Counted from the first letter of the stretch, positions 46,207 through 58,702 are shown. The stretch is DNA of 60,000 nucleotides from Hydractinia symbiolongicarpus (GCF_029227915.1 NC_079886.1:22856501-22916500); one strand, 5' to 3'. Translations and numbers: made by a program. Notes: generated from the sequence alone by a model not told the origin.

Positions 46207-48866
46207 TAAAAACCTTTACTATCCAACATTACGAAACATAATGAAACGGAACAATGCTTCGTTAACATTAACAAGCTTAATTCAGCGCCTAATCAGCAAT
46301 CCCATAAAACAATTTGTTCGATAATGCAAGCAGATGAAGTTTTCTGATCACTTGTATCCTGTTTCTGTAGAGTGCTTGTTTAACCCGCGCGAGAATAAAA
46401 TTTATTTTGTATATGTTACACCGCAAGCAGTAACCAAAAAACATTTTCTACAGTGTAGTTTCCCATACTTTACAAAAAGAATTTTTAAGAAATAAAACTT
46501 TTGTCCGAGAATATTTTGTAAAGGTCGGCGATGTTTCAAAGAAGACTTGATACCTGGATACAATTTTCAGAAATCTTTTACAACTACGAGAAATAATTAG
46601 TCCGCTTTTTGTAATAAATAATAAAACGAAAATTTTAAAATAAATAATTCACCAACTTTTCATAGAGTTTAAAGTTTGAATGTAGCCGCGAACTAGGATA
46701 ATTTGGTTTTTATTGGAATAATTTAGTCACACATAAAAATGGCATGTGATATATAAAAGAAATTTGTGATATTATATAATATTTACAAGACATTTTTAGT
46801 AGAGTTTCAGCTGCGCATAAATATACCGGTACAATAAATATCAAAGCTTCTGTAACGTCGTGATGAACACAGCATATTGCGCTCAACTTTACACGTAGTT
46901 TACTGATCATAGTAACATCAGATGCATTAGGACCTTTATTTTAAATTCAAAAGCCTCAAATTTGTGTCCAATCATAAAAGGATTAGCTTACGTTAGATCT
47001 TTGTTGCTCCCTGTCAATATGATTGTGACCAAACAAGGAATACCTAAAATAAATATATAAAAATATTTAACGTTTTCTTTTTTATATTTATTTTATATAA
47101 GAATTTCAATTCAGATATTGTAAAGTTGTAGGAACACTTGTATCGTATTTTATGAAAAGATACTTATGGAAGTATAATATAAATGTATATATGTTTACAT
47201 GTTAATTAAAATTCTTAAATAATTCTCAAACGATGTATTCTCTCATTTTTTTAAACACATTTGTCCTAACTACTGAAGTACCCACTTGACATTCGCTCTG
47301 AGCTTCTAAACTACTCATGTTCGCATGTACACAGAATGCAGAAGGTGTTAATTCAATATTATACCAAATAGAAATAAAGTGGATATACTATTATTCGTCC
47401 TTCACAATGTATTTTAATGTCATGTATGCTATGACCATTTTTTATGCATACTTGTTGACTAGGTTGGCAAAAATTGATTTCACACAAACAGAGATAATTT
47501 TCGTGATCACATTTCGGATAAAAATACCGTCCTCTCGGCAAGACCTATAGATAGATAAAATCAGTTTTTCTATATGAAGTTATTGAAATCGTAAATGCCG
47601 TCTTTCCGATAGGTCCATATTCTCTTCAAATCAGGTGTTTTTCCCTGGATCCCGGTATTTTTCCCCAGCAACGCCTTGATAAATTGATGTACAGAATAAG
47701 ATAAAAATGTATGTAAGATATACAGTCTTCGCCTTTCATTAGAAACGCCAAAAAAAATTAAAAACAGTAACAGCAAACCGCACTCCCTTAACCACTCTAC
47801 CTCCAATCTCCCTTCAGAAAGACTCGCTGGCACATTAAATAACCGGATGAAAATTTGATTTACAGTCTTTCCATTAGGGGGTTTTGTGCCGCGGCCATTA
47901 ATCACAACACACAGTTTTGAAACACCTTTGAAATTTTTAAAGGGACAGTTTTCAAGCAATTTTACACCCTGCGCACTACGCCCATGAACACTTTCATCGA
48001 GGCGACCTTTTATCCAGTGTACTATACCAACTTATTTTAACATGAACATGTTTAGACTTTTCAAAACTAAAGAGCTAGCTATATAATACAGAAGGCTCAG
48101 CTTTGCCTTTTATCTTGGACTGCATCTGCATCTATCAGAACCTTCAAGGCGAGCGACAAATTTGCAAATCATTAGAAAAGCCCATATTTTCCTGCCTTTA
48201 TTTATCGCATGACCAGTCTTTATCAACTGCCTTTTGATAACTACTTTAGGTAAATACCCTAAAAACATGAAAAGCATATACCACAATGTATTTCCAGATC
48301 AACTGAAGATAAAAATCATAGAGATTAAGCATCGAAGAGATCAAGCATTGGAGATTTATGCTTTGCTTTGCTGCAATAATATTCCCCGAGTCATTTTTTT
48401 GGTACGCACACACCATATGACTAATTTTTTTCTAAGGAGAGGAGTCCCTTTCTTACTGTGTAAAATATTTGTCTGCATTTTTTATCTGTATAGAATCTAT
48501 TTAAGGACAGCACGTTTTAATCTAACTGCTTTCATCAAGAATCTAACAAATTCCTATTAATACATACTTGTACGACTGGTCACTAATTTTGAGTTACTTT
48601 GATCAAACCTGAGCCCTGTTCGAATTCCATTATACGGTAGAGAAACCTTTTGTTGTTAGCATTACAGTCGGATTAAGGAATTTTGTAGAGAAAAGTATCA
48701 ATTTTGGTGACGTAATATTAATATCTTCTAAACGAAAACAAATAAGTGACATGTTGGTTGTTCTATTCTCTACAATTTTTACATCTCACTGAAAAGTGTG
48801 CCTAAGCAAAATGATTGACTTCATGTACCCTCTATTCAGTAAATTTTAAAGTTTTTCCTTCTTAAA

Positions 48867-49071
48867 ATGGCACCGTCTGTTATTTGTGAACGCATGAAAA
48901 TAAAACAATACTTTCTGAAAAGCCTAGTCAAAAGAAATAACTTTTATATTCACCACACAAGGCCCGGTTTAGTCGACGCACAAGTATTTCCCATGAAGAT
49001 TTATTGTCTACCAATTGTTATTTCATGTGATCATTTTCATATAAAAATAGACCAACGTTGGTTTCTAGAAT
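48867..49071 (+). CDS. Weak candidate first exon
   Basis: AAAATGG start context, 68 codons open (MAPSVICERMKIKQYF..), then a GTAAGG donor in phase 1, which would fit the shared exon at 59738. Composition is not strongly protein-like and the ORF could be chance. Confidence 0.2.
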
Positions 49072-49677
49072 GTAAGGATGGATAAATAGGGTAGGGTGCA
49101 TGGAAAAGATTTTTGTATATGTATACGTTTTTTGTATATTGCGCATGCACAAGTAAATCGCCGGGCAATTTAATTGCGGCGGCGCATGATGCTGCTCCGT
49201 GGTAATTTCCCTTAAGACTGAAACGGTAAAACCAAGTGACACAGATTTTAAAATACAAGGACAACAGAAGCTAAGTTGTCATAAGAAGAAAACCATAAAG
49301 ATAATACGCGATGATATATAGCGATGAAGTTCTGATGTCACAGGGGCCCCCTAATAAAACAATAGAAATAGCCACGTCATCTTTGCCTTATATAATCGCA
49401 CATTGTCTTTAAACAGAAACTCTAAAAATTTTCACTACAGTTGTTACAGGATTACAAAAACATTGCTAAAAGTTGAATACGAAGACATTTTATGTTTGCA
49501 ACATAAATCCCTTCCCCTTATCCAAAGAAAGATAACAATAAACCAGTTTCTTAATTAAGTTTTTTATTATCAAGTAACGCAAAAGCTGTTAAAATCCTCA
49601 GTTTGTTACAAAAACATGCTAAATTCTTATCACAATTATTAAACTCATTTTATCTGTGAAGTTGTGACCGGGGGGGG

Positions 49678-50360
49678 GCGCGGATTCCGCCCCCCCCCCT
49701 CAATAACTTTTTATAGGATTGTTCAAATTGAATCAAACTCGGCACACTTATAGTACGTTATAAAAGGAACAAAATGGCGGCAATAAATTTTTGCTTTCGT
49801 CAGCAAATTTTCTGTGACGTCATCAGAAGCTTGAAAATTGGTAAAAATGCCACTATCTGCTTAAAATATAATTATTTTTGTTCTAGAGCGAATTTTTACA
49901 TTCTGTTTGAAGTTTCTGAAAGCTAAATAAATTTTTGTTAACATATCTTCCGCTTTTTACATGGATCGGATAAGAAATTGCCAAAAATTGCCCGAAAATC
50001 CGTTCTTTTCCGATTTTCGGGTAAAATCCGACAAAATCGGGAAATCGGATTAGTCACGTGTCACAATTATTCAAAATGATTCTTCTTGACGAAACAAAGT
50101 TGTGTTGCAAGTTTCAAGTTCTAAGAATAATCCTAACAGGAGTTATTATATTTTCCCTATTATAAGGATTTCATAGAGATTTTAGGGGTAGTTTCGAGTA
50201 ATGGCCAATATCAAAGCCTCTGAAAGGTATGGGACCTAAACATTTAGCATGCAGGTGTCTAATAGATAAATGTTGAAACTCAGTAAGTATCATAGCCATA
50301 TAAGAAGGCAATCAGGAGTTATTAAAAAAACACCGTCAGGGGGGGCGGAATCCGCACCGA
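49678..50360. mobile_element. Non-coding DNA element with GCGGATTCCGC inverted ends
   Basis: The left end GCGGATTCCGCCCCCCC is followed by TCAATAACTTTTTATAGG. The right end, reverse-complemented, has GCGGATTCCGCCCCCC followed, after a short insertion, by AATAACTCCTGAT. About 680 bp without coding potential; inside is a hairpin CCCGAAAATC/GATTTTCGGG at about 49992. The same GGCGGAATCCGCC core occurs at 39358. Confidence 0.55.
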
Positions 50361-51850
50361 ATAGGGTTAAAGGGTCTAAAGAAATAACGCCATTTTGAAA
50401 CTAATTTAAGCAAGTCATTTCTATCTATTAAATACGGCAAAACACATGTCCTAAGATCCTGTAGCTATAATATTCACACTTTGGAATGTTGAAACATACT
50501 GACTGATCTCCTAATTTATAACGAATTATAAAAAGTATATGCAGACCGTGTTGACTGCTAGTCATGTCCTTAGTGATAAAATATGGTTACTATAGTCTAG
50601 AAGTAAAAACTTGGCCATATATTGATTTACAGAAGTATTGATAAAAAATAACGCACCAGGAAGACATCAATGATTTTTCTTATTTTTAAACGGTTAATTA
50701 AACAATAAAGATGAGATTTTCCTATTTTTAGGAGGCAAGTTTCAATTAATGGGAAGTTGAAGAAAATATTAGGGTATTATTGTGAATTTTAATCTTGAGA
50801 ACATTTTAAACTGCGAGAATTATGGAACAAAACCCGCAAAGACCAAGGGTCAGGTGGGGGTGGAGTAGAGGGTGCAATCCTCTGCTTCTATAATTATGAC
50901 AAATGGAATAAAAACATGAACCCAAGCATCTTTGAGTTTTATATAACTTGCACCGCGTTCTATATGTTCTCAAAGGTTTTGCATTTCCACCCCATCCCTC
51001 CTCAATCTTTACGTGTATGATGTCTCTTTCGTCAGTTTAGAATTGACTAGGCCCTTTTCCCCCCTTCCCCCTCCCTCCTAGCTTGGCTTTCTAAACCTTC
51101 CTAAAAAGTGGCTGGAACCCCTCCTGAATAGTATTAAAACTAGCTTGTAGGTTTCTTTCAACTCCATATCTCCATTCACACAATGATGTATGAAATTTTA
51201 GTCTCAGGACTTTTATTACCCTTTCCCTAAGTATACCGTAATGATTAAATTCTTACTATAACATAAACAATCTTAATGTTGTCATGGAAATATTAATTAA
51301 TCCTTCAATAGCGAATAAAATCCATCATGATACGTTCTGATTGCTTGTATTAATTAGAATAATCCATCGAAATAAAACAATTTTATTATGATTAAGTTTT
51401 GAGTTGGTTTAGACAATAAATACTTTTGGGACAATAGAAAAACTGTATGAGCAGTCAAACCTGACTTATTTTAAACAAATAAAGAAAAGAAAAAACAAGT
51501 AAATTGATAACGACGCTTGGAGTGTTTACAACTTCTAAAACGTTTTAATTCAAAATATTTTTTCGCAAAACTTTAGTTATATTTTGTTCTTACTGAAAAA
51601 AAAAACACAAGAGAGGAATAGGAATTAAAACCATATTAATACAATAAAAACTTCAGCTTTTAATTTCTTGATTTAAAGGTTATATCAGGTAACAGATTTT
51701 ATTTGAACGTGCTTTCTATGATATCTTACCAACGTTCATTCTTAATTAGTAAATTGAATTAGCTATAGTTTGCATCACTCTATCATGTCATCAACATAGC
51801 TTAGAGAGCTAGATGGCTTAGAAAAAAATGGTTTTGTAAAAACTTTATAA

Positions 51851-51941
51851 ATGCAATGTCATTTAAATCTTCTTCGAAAGGTTCTGTACGCTTCTCGCCC
51901 CAGCAGCCGACTGTCATATCTTTTGTACCGAAAAGACGAAG
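51851..51941 (+). CDS. Alternative first exon 1 (candidate)
   Basis: From the first ATG, 30 codons plus one base (MQCHLNLLRKVLYASRPSSR..) end at a GTAAAG donor in phase 1, compatible with the exon at 59738. The overlapping frame from the ATG at 51856 (MSFKSSSKGSVRF..) looks more protein-like but ends in phase 2. It could instead join an acceptor at about 52037, continuing RLSKKNETNTLPSLQG and stopping at 52114. Which frame is used cannot be decided from sequence. Confidence 0.35.
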
Positions 51942-52629
51942 GTAAAGCAAGTGCTATATGTTATTTTTTTAATATTATAAAGAATCAAAAAAGTAAATTA
52001 GGTAATAAATACATCGTTGGTTGTTTTTTGGGCAGGCGTTTGTCCAAAAAAAATGAAACAAATACACTGCCTTCGCTACAAGGAAATTACGCCAGAGCAG
52101 ATTCTACTCCATAGTGCGTTCGATGAATACGCAAAAACTTGTGCTCAAAATTCAGTCTACTTGTCTACTCAGATCTTATAAGCATATTTTAGTTAGTTAA
52201 AGTCAAGATACTTTTACAGTTCGGTCTCTTTTCTTTGTTATCCAAGAAAGACTTTATGTTCTTGTTTGATCCCCAATATTTTTTTGCAAACAACTTGGTG
52301 AAAATTTTAAATTCAGTAACAGTGTAGTCATAACTAAGACTTGCACTTTAACCTCGTTGGGATTAAAAAAAAAAAAAAGGGGCTATTGCTTTTTAAAAAT
52401 AATAAGATGCTTTAAATCCAGAAGTTTAAAAGTCTTAAGATCGTCTATCTCGAATAGAGATTCTTTCAACCGGAAGCACGAATTGCTTTTCTCTACGAAA
52501 TCGGTCTCTGTAAAAGAAGCATTATAGTAAATCTCTATTGGTTTTGTCACAAAAATTTGCGAGCTTAACCATATTTCTTACACGCTTTTTTATAAGAGCA
52601 CTAAAACTCCAACAAGGTTGGTTATTGCT

Positions 52630-52692
52630 CCATTGTTCTAAACAATAGATCTATTCTTCTAAGCAATAGATCCTTTGTTTTAAACAATAGAC
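52630..52692. repeat. 21-bp minisatellite, three units
   Basis: Three consecutive 21-bp units ending in AAACAATAGAT, AAGCAATAGAT and AAACAATAGAC, each with a TTCT/TTTT core. Confidence 0.75.
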
Positions 52693-52947
52693 TTATTTCT
52701 TTAACCTGACATTACAACCTGGTATTCATTTTAGTAAGAAAAAGTGTGTGTTTATACTAATCGCACTAAAAACCTTTTAGTTAAGATCTGGCTTTACTGT
52801 CGGAAAAAAGAAACAGACCACAAATTCCTGCTGGTTAGTTTTTCATTAAATTATGGTACATTGGACATTAAAGGAAAGACAACTAACATCAAAATTCATC
52901 AACGGTCATATTCTTTCTTGCTGAGTTTTTTCTTTTAAAGTATATGT

Positions 52948-52992
52948 CGTAAGATGATAGATTTAAAAGCATTGATATTTTATCATCTTACG
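52948..52992. repeat. Hairpin, 12-bp stem
   Basis: CGTAAGATGATA (52948-52959) pairs exactly with TATCATCTTACG (52981-52992) around a 21-nt loop. Confidence 0.75.
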
Positions 52993-53253
52993 TTTTTTAT
53001 GTGTATCCTGCTGTTGTGTTAAGATATAAATTATTGAATTGATCGGATATAAAGACAATTGTTTTAGTTAGAATTGATTGTCTAATTAATATTGTACAAC
53101 AACAGCTCAACTATAATTTAGCTTTTATTAACAGATGCAAATACTCGTCAACAACTCGCAAGTCATAAACGAACACAACCATAGAAAAGTAAAAGAATTT
53201 AACAGTAAAATTGTGTGATTTTATATTTATTTAGTAACATTACAACAACAGGG

Positions 53254-53449
53254 ATGATTAAAAAGTGGAAGGTGTCACCTGTTTCGTCACGGACGAAGAC
53301 AAGTAGTGATGACAGGCAACAGAAAGAGATACAAGCGCAAGCTAAAAGTGGTTATCTTCAAAAAGGATCAAATGGAGTTCGTGTAAGGGCACAAAGTGAT
53401 AATCATCAACCAACGATACATACTACATCAATTATAAAATCAAAAGATG
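53254..53449 (+). CDS. Alternative first exon 2 (strongest candidate)
   Basis: 65 codons plus one base from the ATG at 53254 (MIKKWKVSPVSSRTKTSSDD.., hydrophilic, rich in Ser/Lys/Gln) to the donor GTATGT at 53450, phase 1. The composition is clearly protein-like and matches the polar N-terminal style of the shared exon at 59738, with which the junction would read KSKDG-D/STPES in frame. A TTTATTTAG upstream (53233) could be an acceptor for a 5' UTR exon. Function unknown. Confidence 0.6.
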
Positions 53450-54674
53450 GTATGTTGATATTGTTTATTTTAAAATTAAGATAAACCAATGAGTTATTGT
53501 TTGTTTTCTTACATTCCTTATGTTGGAGCCATTATCGTTTTTCTAACAAATCTAAATTCTTTCACTCATGTATCAGTTCGGTTAGATTATACTTGAACAC
53601 ACTAGGATTTATTAAAAAGTTTCAGTTTATCAGAATCAAAATCAAAAAATTCTTCTCTTGTCTCGTATTTTTGTGTTTCTTAAAAAGTTGAATTATGTTA
53701 CAGTCTACAGCTCTTTCATGTTCTGCTTAATATTATTTTTTTTCTGTAACAATTTCAATGGAATTTTAACTAGTATAATTAAAGATAATTGTCAGCTTGC
53801 ATAATGGAGTTGTGACAACTAGAGATTGGTGCAATTATAAGCAAAATCTGGCTTAAAGCTCTAATTTCTTAATGGTTTGTTTGCTCTGGCATTGCCTTCC
53901 TGTATTTCTTACACTAGAGTGTGTACAGAAATAGAAAAAGGAAAGCTTCCAGAATAGGTAAAAAAACTCTTTCTCGATTTCAATGGAAGATAAAGGTTCA
54001 AAATGACACTGTCTAGTTAAACTAAATATTTTGAAATGATAAATTAGGGTTTTTTAAACGATATTAATCGCTAAAAGGCGGGCTTCTTATATCGCTTTTT
54101 AAGAGATTTACATTCACTTCTTGATTCAGGACAATATTTTCTTTTCTTGCAATTTAATTTTATTAGAAGCACTAAGTTCACCTATTAGTTAGCCATATGC
54201 GAAAAAAGCTGTTGTGATTTGCAAGAGCTAGTATGTTTTCAAGTATAGTTTTGGACTGTAATTTATTGCAGGTTGTTATAACCATACGGATTAAACTATT
54301 TTTCTTCTTATATTGTAGCACAAGTTGCATGTTTACTAATTAAGGAGTTTCTAGTGGGAGCTCGAGCTACCCTTTTTACTATATTCCTAATACCACAATT
54401 CAGTTCTTTTATATTGGAATTTCTTCACATAAATAGTGTTAAAAGAGGGGCAAGTACGTCTAGTTATGCTAGCGCATTTTAGTGTGGTCTGACACAGTTT
54501 ACATAGACTTAAAAGACATTACGTATTAATATAATCTGTATGTATAGATATGTAACTAATCTGTATGTAACCAAAAACCCAAACTTCTGATTGTAACAGC
54601 CTTCCGCAGAAATTTATTTTTTCCTCTAAATTAATTTTAATGTCTTCCGTGACACCATTCATTCAAAAGTTAAG

Positions 54675-54717
54675 ATGTCTGTCCAAAACATCCGTCAAAA
54701 GTTGTTGCTATGCGAAA
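54675..54717 (+). CDS. Weak candidate first exon
   Basis: ATG, 14 codons (MSVQNIRQKLLLCE) plus one base to a GTAAAG donor, phase 1. An overlapping upstream ATG at 54642 reaches the same donor in phase 0. Too short to be convincing by itself. Confidence 0.2.
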
Positions 54718-55425
54718 GTAAAGAAAAACAAAAGAAATTGTTTTTAATTGTTTCAGTGCATCTGCATAAATGATTCTTGATTGTTTGTTATATTGGGAAC
54801 GTAACATCATCATTGTTGTGCGTTATTCAACACTTTTGTCGCGCAAAACATTGTACAAAAATATAATTTAGACAGTACAATAGTCAATCCGTTGCTTTAC
54901 CCTTCCTTTTTAGTTCGCCTAGCTTTGCCTGCTTATTTTTTCGTGTATCTGTAGCATGACTATAAAGTTGCGTAGCAACAGACAACGGGTGTTAATACAC
55001 AGAAGAGCTTCCTCTTCAAATTTATGAGATTAAGGCACACAATATCCGTACTAACTACCGTAGTTGTCTTTGTACCCAGGATGCTTAACATTTCGATGGA
55101 AGCACTTACTAAAGCTTAATCTAGAAATCATTTTCTTTATGATTTTTTAATATGGAAACATTTTTAGTCTATTTACATAATGAGACAAATTTTTAAATTA
55201 AAAAAATGCACATTAACCTGCATCTTTCTATTATTAAAGTAAGTTTGATTATTTTATTTCACAATATACTGGAGTAGTTTATTTGGAGAGCTTTTTTAAT
55301 CGGTGCTTAACTTGTACTAATCGTTAAACTGAATCAAAGGCGGTGAGGAATTAATAGGCTTGGAAACGAGGTTGCTGCATTCGTCATAGGTGTATCACAC
55401 AAAGTAGGCAAAAGATAAATAAGAC

Positions 55426-55488
55426 ATGATGATCTTTCACACAAAAAATTGTGTGAAAGATCGTTTGTTCACAAACAGATCGTCATGA
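55426..55488. repeat. Compound hairpin/cruciform
   Basis: GATCTTTCACACAA (55431-55444) pairs exactly with TTGTGTGAAAGATC (55449-55462). GTTTGT..ACAAAC (55463-55476) forms a second small hairpin. ATGATGATCT before and AGATCGTCAT after can close an outer stem with one mismatch, so the region can fold as a multi-branched structure. Confidence 0.75.
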
Positions 55489-56698
55489 TAAAAGGAGACG
55501 CCATAACAAACTATAAGTAGCTAAAGACAATTTCGATTATGACGAGCTTGCAATCGAAATGTCAGCAACAGTCGAAATACCAATAGCTGTGTTACAAGTA
55601 ACAAAACATTATCTAAGTTAAGTGACGTGGCTATGAATACACCAGGTATCACCAAGTAAATGTGGATAGGGACTGAAAAATTGATGCATTATCGAAATGA
55701 CTCTTCTTTCTTCAAAATCTTCACCTAATTTAAACCGAGAAAAGGGGATTGCCTGCGTGTTTTAATTAATAGTTTGTTTCATTATATATTTAAATTAAAT
55801 AACTTTCCATATTGAAAAATCATAACGAAAATGACCTCAAGATTTAGACTGAATTGCTTTGCGTGTCAATGAACGAGAATAACGCGGGAAAATAATTATG
55901 CTGCGAATACTGTTCCCAAAATAACAATTTATATATTTCACACTTTTAATAGTCAGTACCGTAGGAGATAGAGGGAGTGGACGAGGGGCTTAATGTTTTT
56001 AAAAAAAAATAACATAACAATATCATTTGTTCGCTCCCTTGTTGCCAATTTCGTGCACCGATTTGATTGGTTCTTAATGCGTTTTTTGACAATCTACAGG
56101 TGTCAAAATCCGTGGTTTGTCCGCGCGGAAACATTAAATTTTGCAAATAAAGCAATTGTAAATTTAAAAAACAAATGGTGTTTCATTTTGGTTAATTACT
56201 ATGTGACAAGTTTTATAATAATAGCATTTGTATTTCCAAATTTTTATAGGGTGATAGAATTAGCACCCTACCCTCCACCCAAAAAGCGAAACTTCTTGCT
56301 CTCCACCCCTACCCCTGCTTAAAATAGAAACTAAGTCAAATTTTAGTATACATTGCTAGTATTAAATATGTAGCTAACATATTCAAAGGAGTTATTAGCT
56401 AATCCTGGCCTATCTATATCTTTTTATTTTGAACTACAATGTGAATACTCTGTGATACGATTGTGCGATATTTCGTCAAGCTTTTTATTTATATAAGCTA
56501 CCGTATTAAAACGAGCTGTTTTTTAAAGATTGGCAAACATCACTCAAAGTATTATCATAGTTGGAGATAAGACTTTAAGACAGACAGTGTACAAGTTAAA
56601 AGGAATTCACATTGGGGAATTTATTCAATAAAAAAGTTTATATTTTGAAGTTTGTCGAATAATACTTATAATTGATTTGTTTATACTGTCGAAACGAA

Positions 56699-56771
56699 AT
56701 GGTTTACTACACGACACTAGGGGACCGAAGTTTTCAAAACATACTGGATCTGTGTAGCAGTAGTAAGAGCG
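56699..56771 (+). CDS. Alternative first exon 3 (candidate)
   Basis: 24 codons plus one base (MVYYTTLGDRSFQNILDL..) from a good start context (GAAATGG) to a GTAAGC donor, phase 1. It is closely followed by an acceptor-donor pair (TTTTTTTACAG at 56833; CCAG then GTGAGT at 56917) bounding 56834-56916, but joining the two gives an early stop. So 56834-56916 is probably a separate or skipped exon. Confidence 0.4.
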
Positions 56772-57833
56772 GTAAGCACGTTATTAAGAAACATTTTATA
56801 GGAACTTCTTATACAATTAAGTTTTTTTTACAGTTAAACTCTACCCTAGCACGAGAAATTAAAATGAGTGTTATTTTTGACAATGGGTTCGATTTTTCTG
56901 TAAAAACTTTCTCCAGGTGAGTAACAAAGTTTTGCTTTTATTTTTTTCAAGGAGGATGTATTGTTAACCCAAAAATTGCATGTTTTGTAGTTTTGTTTGC
57001 GAGGTGACTAATGTTTACCAGTTAAATCATCTGAAAAGATATTTTGCTCGTTATTGTCAAACGCACAATGTTAAATCTAATCATTTTACCAAAGTTTTTA
57101 TGCAGCCATGCATTTAGGTGGTGTATTACACAAACACATGAGGTATCATGACACTGTTCCACAAATGAATTTAAATTGACACTGACTAACCTGAGCTTGA
57201 TAAATTCACCTTTTTCAACTTTTAGATCACTTAGGCTTTAGACCTTTAGTGAACTGATGGACGTTCTTAAAAGAAGAATTAAAATTTAAAAGAAATACTA
57301 CAGTATAATATATACAAAAAATAGTGTTTAGTTCAACTGTCATTAACCACATGTCAAAGTAGTACCAACAACAGCTCGAACATATTAAAATGGACGTATG
57401 AAATTGCGTGCAGGGGAGGTTAACATACAAATCCCTTTAAATTAAATGTACAACTGTCTGCGTCAATCCAGGTTATGTGACAAATAGTTAGCGTAGTTAA
57501 AAATGTTAGATTCAGTACCTGTCGACAAAATTTAGAAGGTTATAGAAGAGGTTATGATGGATAGCTAGTGGTTAGTCCGCGGCAAAATTCACTGGAATGT
57601 GTTTGTCGATGCAAATTTAGAAAAAGTATATCGAATTTGATATTCTGTGTGTCTAAAAGTATGACTTTTTTCTCGTTCTCGCGGGCAGATACACATAACA
57701 CGGGTGTTAATAAGGGAAAGGAATCAGCATTTAAAAATTGCATATATGTAGAAACCAGTCGATTCTATTACCCGGTTTGTACATGCACATTATCTTATCC
57801 TATCCATGTTTTCATAAAAAACAATTTGTAACA
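56772..57833 (+). other. Putative intron
   Basis: No ORF supported. Contains the exon-like interval 56834-56916 with strong splice sites (phase 0 in, phase 2 out), which fits none of the phase-1 first exons. Confidence 0.4.
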
Positions 57834-57909
57834 ATGCTGGTCAAGTTTTCCTATGCGCGTCATTCACACGGCATTGTTCAGCCATTTCAGAACTTAAACT
57901 TCACAAAAG
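57834..57909 (+). CDS. Alternative first exon 4 (candidate)
   Basis: 25 codons plus one base (MLVKFSYARHSHGIVQPFQN..) from the ATG at 57834 to the donor GTAAAA at 57910, phase 1. Only 150 bp before the next candidate. There is no AG-type acceptor just upstream, as expected for a first exon. Confidence 0.4.
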
Positions 57910-58059
57910 GTAAAAGTTCTTACAATTTTGTAAATAAAACACAAGAGAGTAGAAGAAAAGTATAACCTTGATAAAATAAAGAGAATCTATATTTATGTAT
58001 CCTATTTAACGAGTCTGATTAGATTAGGATTGACAAGAACTGATTAACAAAAGGATAAT

Positions 58060-58147
58060 ATGTCTTTTTTACGTCGAAAAAAGACAAAGTCGAAGATACA
58101 AAAAGATGGAAATGAAATGGAACGCGATAATATCATCAATAACTTTG
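58060..58147 (+). CDS. Alternative first exon 5 (candidate)
   Basis: 29 codons plus one base (MSFLRRKKTKSKIQKDGNEM..) to the donor GTAGGC, phase 1. Strongly basic and polar; typical of a cytoplasmic N-terminus. The junction to 59738 would restore Gly/Asp-Ser-Thr-Pro. The nearest upstream AG would place a stop in frame, supporting a first-exon rather than internal role. Confidence 0.5.
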
Positions 58148-58617
58148 GTAGGCGATTAAATATTAAAGAAAAGCGTAGCATAATGCCCTCATTGTTATGT
58201 CAAACACTATGACTAAATTTGCCATATATTTTGTCACAAAATATTTAAAAAGTACTTGGAAAGCTAGAGCTTCTTATTATAAATTTCTATATGGATTATG
58301 ACGTCACAATTGTTTCAGAAAACTTTCTTTGAGTAAAAACACAAAATAAGACATTCGATTTAAATAAGTATAAAGAGACACAAGGAATTATAGATTTACT
58401 AGATCCGCTGAATCTAGCTACAAATAGACAAAAAATCTAAAATAATGAAGTCTGTTAGGAGTGTTTACTTAATCGTATCTAAAAATAATGTAAACAAATA
58501 GATGTCAGCAAGTAAACAAAGGAACACAAACAAGAGTGCAATTATTACGTTTAGAAAAGACTGTCAGTCGGTATATTAGGAAGTGCGAGATTTTTATATT
58601 TTTTTTGACGGTCAGTA
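58148..58617 (+). other. Putative intron
   Basis: AT-rich, no ORF or repeat seen. Confidence 0.4.
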
Positions 58618-58702
58618 ATGATGAAACACGTAGGAAAGTCGTTTGGTGTTACTAAAACACGAAATAACACTGTCGAAGAGAATCGTTTACATGGAGTTAA
58701 GC
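58618..58702 (+). CDS. Alternative first or cassette exon 6 (candidate)
   Basis: 28 codons plus one base (MMKHVGKSFGVTKTRNNTVE..) ending at the donor GTATGT, phase 1. An acceptor (TTTTTTTTGACGGTCAG) lies two bases before the ATG and would also give a phase-1 entry in the same frame, so this may be a symmetric 87-nt cassette exon rather than a start. Confidence 0.5.

Larger units (their letters stand above)
46207..51850. other. Intergenic, no firm gene
   Basis: AT-rich. Contains the 49.68-50.36 kb repeat and a weak phase-1 exon candidate at 48867-49071. ORFs at 47570-47959 and 48234-48560 have no recognisable domain. Confidence 0.45.
51942..53253 (+). other. Putative intron / intergenic
   Basis: AT-rich. 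Includes a 21-bp minisatellite (52630-52692) and a hairpin (52948-52992). No ORF supported apart from the possible exon noted at 52038-52114. Confidence 0.4.
53450..56698 (+). other. Putative intron / intergenic
   Basis: AT-rich, no firm exon. Holds a small phase-1 candidate at 54675-54717, a compound hairpin at 55426-55488 and an ORF at 55993-56322 that looks random. Confidence 0.4.

Noticed and set aside
47570-47959. 129-codon minus ORF
   Set aside because: No recognisable domain, no splice or start support, composition consistent with chance.
49774-49842. ATG-opened phase-1 exon candidate (MAAINFCFRQ..)
   Set aside because: It lies inside the 49.68-50.36 kb repeat element, so the fit is most likely chance.
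55206-55238. ATG-opened exon with a strong GTAAGT donor
   Set aside because: It ends in phase 0 and cannot join the shared exon in frame; eleven codons only.
55993-56322. 109-codon plus ORF
   Set aside because: Hydrophobic and AT-driven, no domain and no splice context.
56834-56916. Exon-like interval with strong splice sites
   Set aside because: Phase 0 in and phase 2 out; joining to the neighbouring first exon gives a stop and joining to 59738 gives a stop. It may be real but cannot be placed.
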